Shown here piece after piece: positions 61,933 through 64,000 of a DNA stretch of 64,000 nucleotides. The position numbers and the translations under genes are program-made. Within the stretch, counting starts at the first letter, position 1. The number at the start of each line of letters is the position of its first letter. A model generated the notes under the pieces. It was not told the DNA's origin, did no database searches, and saw only the letters and a program-made list of their open reading frames with translations. This DNA is from JAJXWB01 sp046349085 (GTDB taxonomy: Bacteria; Pseudomonadota; Alphaproteobacteria; Rhizobiales; Beijerinckiaceae): contig JAXMDA010000005.1 of the NCBI GenBank assembly GCA_046349085.1, forward strand, positions 372,001 through 436,000. Reading direction: 5' to 3'.

Positions 61933-63281
61933 TGCGGCTGCGGCCTGCTTTCGCGCTCGTCGCCGCGCTTGTTTGCGCTGCGCCCGCGCCCGCCTGGAGC
62001 TGGAGCAACCACGGGCTCCTGACCTACTGGGCCTTCAAGGGAACGGCGGAGGTCGACCAGGCGCCCGACGTCGTCGTGGAGAGCTTCGACGATTTTCTGC
62101 GCGCCAACGAGCAGGAGGTCGCCAACGCGCTCGACGGCGTCGAGGCCTGGGCGCGCGCGCATGTCGTCAACTATCCGCCGCGCCCGGACGAACTCGCCTA
62201 TCGCCTCGATCCCTCGCGCGACGCGGCCGGCCGCCGCAAGGCCTTCGCCGAGGCGCTGCGCATTTCGCCGGACGTGCGGCTCGCGCTGTTCGCGCAGGCG
62301 CTGCCGGGCCTTGCGCCGGACGCCGCCCGCGCCATGCGTTTCAGCGAAGTCAGCACTTTGCGCGAGCCGGCGTTTTCGATGATGCGCTTCACCCGGCTGG
62401 AGCCCGGCGAGAAGATTCCGGCGCTGCTCGCGCTCGCCAGCAGCGCCGACGAGCCGGATTTCGGCGTCGACATCAACTGCTGGGAAGACAGCCCGTCGGA
62501 ATGGGGCAAGCGCTACAAGTTCGGCAAGCTGCCCTTCGGCAATCCCGCGCTCGATTTCTCGACGCAGGCGCCGTTCCACATGGGCTTCTACCACCAGTCG
62601 TCGCTCATCTATCGCGCGGCGCCTTTCGTCGGCCGCACCTACCCCTTTCTGCGCGCGCAGCAGTTCTTCACGCTCTCGCGCCTCGCCTTTCGCGCGAACC
62701 ACGCCTACTGGGGCTGGCGCTTCGCCGGCATGGCCATGCACTATGTGCAAGATCTCACGCAGCCCTATCATGCGAGCCTGCTGCCGGGCGTCTCGACCTT
62801 CCGCATGATCGCCGCCAATCTCGCCGACATCGCCGGCTGGAAGGCGCCGAAATCTGCGATGGTCGTGCTGGCCTCGAACCGCCATCTCGCCTTCGAGCGC
62901 TACGAGGCGCTGCTCATCCATCGCGATACCGCGGCCGGCGGCAAGAGCCCGCTGATCGAGGGGCTGCAGGCGACGGCGCGCGACGGCGTCTATCCGGCAT
63001 GGTCCGATCGCTATTTGCGCGACGTGGTGACGCAGGAAGCCTTCGACTTCGGCGAGAAGCTGAGCGCCGCGCTGCTCGCCGCCTTTCCGGCGAAATACGT
63101 ATCCGACCCGTCCTACGATTTCGGCGCGTCCGGCGGCAGCGGCGAAATGATCGCGGAAGTCATGCAGCGCACGCCGGAGCAGCGCGCGGAGATCGACGGC
63201 GCGGTCAACGAGCTCATGGGCCATCTGGGCGCGCACAGCCGGAACATGCTGCGCGCGATCGGAGCGACGAAAGAACGCTAG
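61932..63281 (+). CDS. Zinc phospholipase C / S1-P1 nuclease-like exported protein
   Basis: A 449-residue secreted protein. The signal peptide (RLRPAFALVAALVCAAPAPA) would be cleaved just before WSWSNHG. This family often exposes an N-terminal Trp-containing zinc ligand region after cleavage. The key motif HYVQDLTQPYH (His270, Asp274, His280) matches the HxxxDxxxPxH zinc-site pattern of phospholipase C and S1/P1 nucleases. Additional His/Asp residues (HMGFYHQSS, DINCWEDSP) could complete the trinuclear site. It is longer than either family (about 250-270), so extra domains exist. The actual substrate is unknown. Confidence 0.82.
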   Translation: MRLRPAFALVAALVCAAPAPAWSWSNHGLLTYWAFKGTAEVDQAPDVVVESFDDFLRANEQEVANALDGVEAWARAHVVNYPPRPDELAYRLDPSRDAAGRRKAFAEALRISPDVRLALFAQALPGLAPDAARAMRFSEVSTLREPAFSMMRFTRLEPGEKIPALLALASSADEPDFGVDINCWEDSPSEWGKRYKFGKLPFGNPALDFSTQAPFHMGFYHQSSLIYRAAPFVGRTYPFLRAQQFFTLSRLAFRANHAYWGWRFAGMAMHYVQDLTQPYHASLLPGVSTFRMIAANLADIAGWKAPKSAMVVLASNRHLAFERYEALLIHRDTAAGGKSPLIEGLQATARDGVYPAWSDRYLRDVVTQEAFDFGEKLSAALLAAFPAKYVSDPSYDFGASGGSGEMIAEVMQRTPEQRAEIDGAVNELMGHLGAHSRNMLRAIGATKER

Positions 63282-63297
63282 GCCCGTGACCTTGATG

Positions 63298-63378
63298 CTG
63301 AGGAGCGATGCGAAGCATCGCGTCTCGACGCATGCGGGTTGCGGCCATCCTTCGAGACGCCGCTTCGCGGCTCCTCAG
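63298..63378. repeat. CTGAGGAGC palindromic repeat
   Basis: CTGAGGAGC (63298-63306) and GCTCCTCAG (63370-63378) are perfect outer arms. GCGATGCGAAGCATCGC and CGTCTCGACG/CTTCGAGACG give inner stems. It fills the gap between the phospholipase-like gene and serA. Confidence 0.8.
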
Positions 63379-63427
63379 GGTGAGGATTCTTGAATTACGG
63401 GCCAGACACGCAGGATGAAGATTCCCG

Positions 63428-64000
63428 TTACAACAACCTTGTCCGGATGGTGCCGTCGATCTTGCCCATTTCCTCGTAGACCTGCGCGCGTTCGGCGCTC
63501 GCGCCGTCGGCGTCGATCACGACATAGCCGATGTCGGCGTCGGTCTGCAGATATTGCGCGGCGATGTTGAGATTGCGGCCGGCGAAAATCTGGTTCAGCC
63601 GCGTCAATACGCCGGGAACGTTGCGATGGATGTGAACGAAGCGCGTGCCGCCGACATGCGGCGGCAATTGCACTTGCGGGAATTCGACCGCGCCGAAAGT
63701 GGCGCCCGTCTCGGCGTAATCGGCGAGTTTTCGCGCAACCTCGGAGCCGATGCGCTCCTGCGCTTCTTCCGTTGAGCCGCCGATGTGCGGCGTGAGAATG
63801 ACGTTCGGCAGGCCTTGTAGCGGAGAGACGAATTTCTCCTTGTTGGAGCCGGGCTCGACGGGAAAGACGTCGATCGCCGCGCCGCGCAGATGGCCGCTCT
63901 TCAGCGCATCGGCCAGCGCGTCGATGTCGACGACCGTGCCGCGCGCGTTGTTGATGAGATAGGCGCCCTTCTTCATCGCGCGCAATTGCTCGGCGCGGAT
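63428..64000 (-). CDS. serA: D-3-phosphoglycerate dehydrogenase, C-terminal part (partial)
   Basis: The last 190 residues of SerA, running off the right edge. The visible part has KKGAYLINNARGTVVDIDALADAL (catalytic Arg), AIDVFPVEPGSNKEKF (Glu) and VILTPHIGGSTEEAQ (His), then a C-terminal ACT regulatory domain (FVHIHRNVPGVLTRLNQIFAGRNLNIAAQYLQT). This is the E. coli-type short SerA with a serine-binding ACT domain. It catalyses the first step of serine synthesis. Confidence 0.95.
   Translation of the reverse strand: MRAEQLRAMKKGAYLINNARGTVVDIDALADALKSGHLRGAAIDVFPVEPGSNKEKFVSPLQGLPNVILTPHIGGSTEEAQERIGSEVARKLADYAETGATFGAVEFPQVQLPPHVGGTRFVHIHRNVPGVLTRLNQIFAGRNLNIAAQYLQTDADIGYVVIDADGASAERAQVYEEMGKIDGTIRTRLL

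Overview
The window is GC-rich alphaproteobacterial chromosome, most likely Hyphomicrobiales (Rhizobiales). The evidence is a CpdR receiver protein, an RpoH with the QKKLFFNLR box, homospermidine synthase, a fused indolepyruvate ferredoxin oxidoreductase, the paired alpha-E / circularly permuted ATP-grasp genes, and dispersed palindromic intergenic repeats. Genus cannot be fixed from the sequence. I see no rRNA, prophage, insertion sequence or CRISPR array. One tRNA (Val-GAC) is present. About 90% is protein-coding; both ends cut genes (a MotA/TolQ/ExbB-like protein at the left, serA at the right).

Region 1-11.8 kb is housekeeping: suhB, a TAXI-type binding protein, an M29 aminopeptidase, a flavoprotein, rluD, rpoH and purA. 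Region 12-17 kb is a co-directional cluster of circularly permuted ATP-grasp, alpha-E and transglutaminase-like proteins, followed by a cytosolic gamma-glutamyltransferase relative: a predicted peptide-ligation or peptide-cleavage system of unknown product. Region 17-25 kb has a large indolepyruvate:ferredoxin oxidoreductase, then a DUF1007/NicO metal transporter pair convergent with a cobalt-type nitrile hydratase operon (alpha, beta, accessory protein), and a ferredoxin-NADP reductase.

Region 25-34 kb holds an SDR, CorA, Dps and a polyamine set (homospermidine synthase and ornithine decarboxylase). The decarboxylase has a structured leader of about 500 nt where the alphaproteobacterial speF RNA motif is expected. 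Region 34-45.7 kb has OpgD, two ABC importers (NMT1/Tau type and sugar type) and a creatininase-family amidohydrolase. Region 45.8-53.5 kb looks like sugar-acid catabolism: a hydroxyacid dehydrogenase, D-erythronate dehydrogenase, an SDR and an IlvD/Edd dehydratase next to the sugar importer. Region 53.6-64 kb has tRNA-Val, cpdR, N-formylglutamate amidohydrolase, an MFS transporter, histidinol-phosphatase, and a run of PAP2 phosphatase, RidA and a zinc phospholipase C / S1-P1-like protein.

The most interesting signals are outside the standard gene list. At 55.28-55.43 kb there is an MmgR/suhB-like small RNA with its own sigma70-like promoter, an intrinsic terminator and a perfect FNR/FixK box upstream. 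Two transporter genes (a NicO transporter and an ABC permease) each start at a GTG that overlaps the preceding stop codon, then read straight through a palindromic repeat before reaching their first conserved segment. Other points are a probable CTG start for an acetyltransferase, a TTG start for Dps, a terminator-like hairpin in the purA leader, and a probable frameshifted small gene between the TAXI protein and the aminopeptidase.
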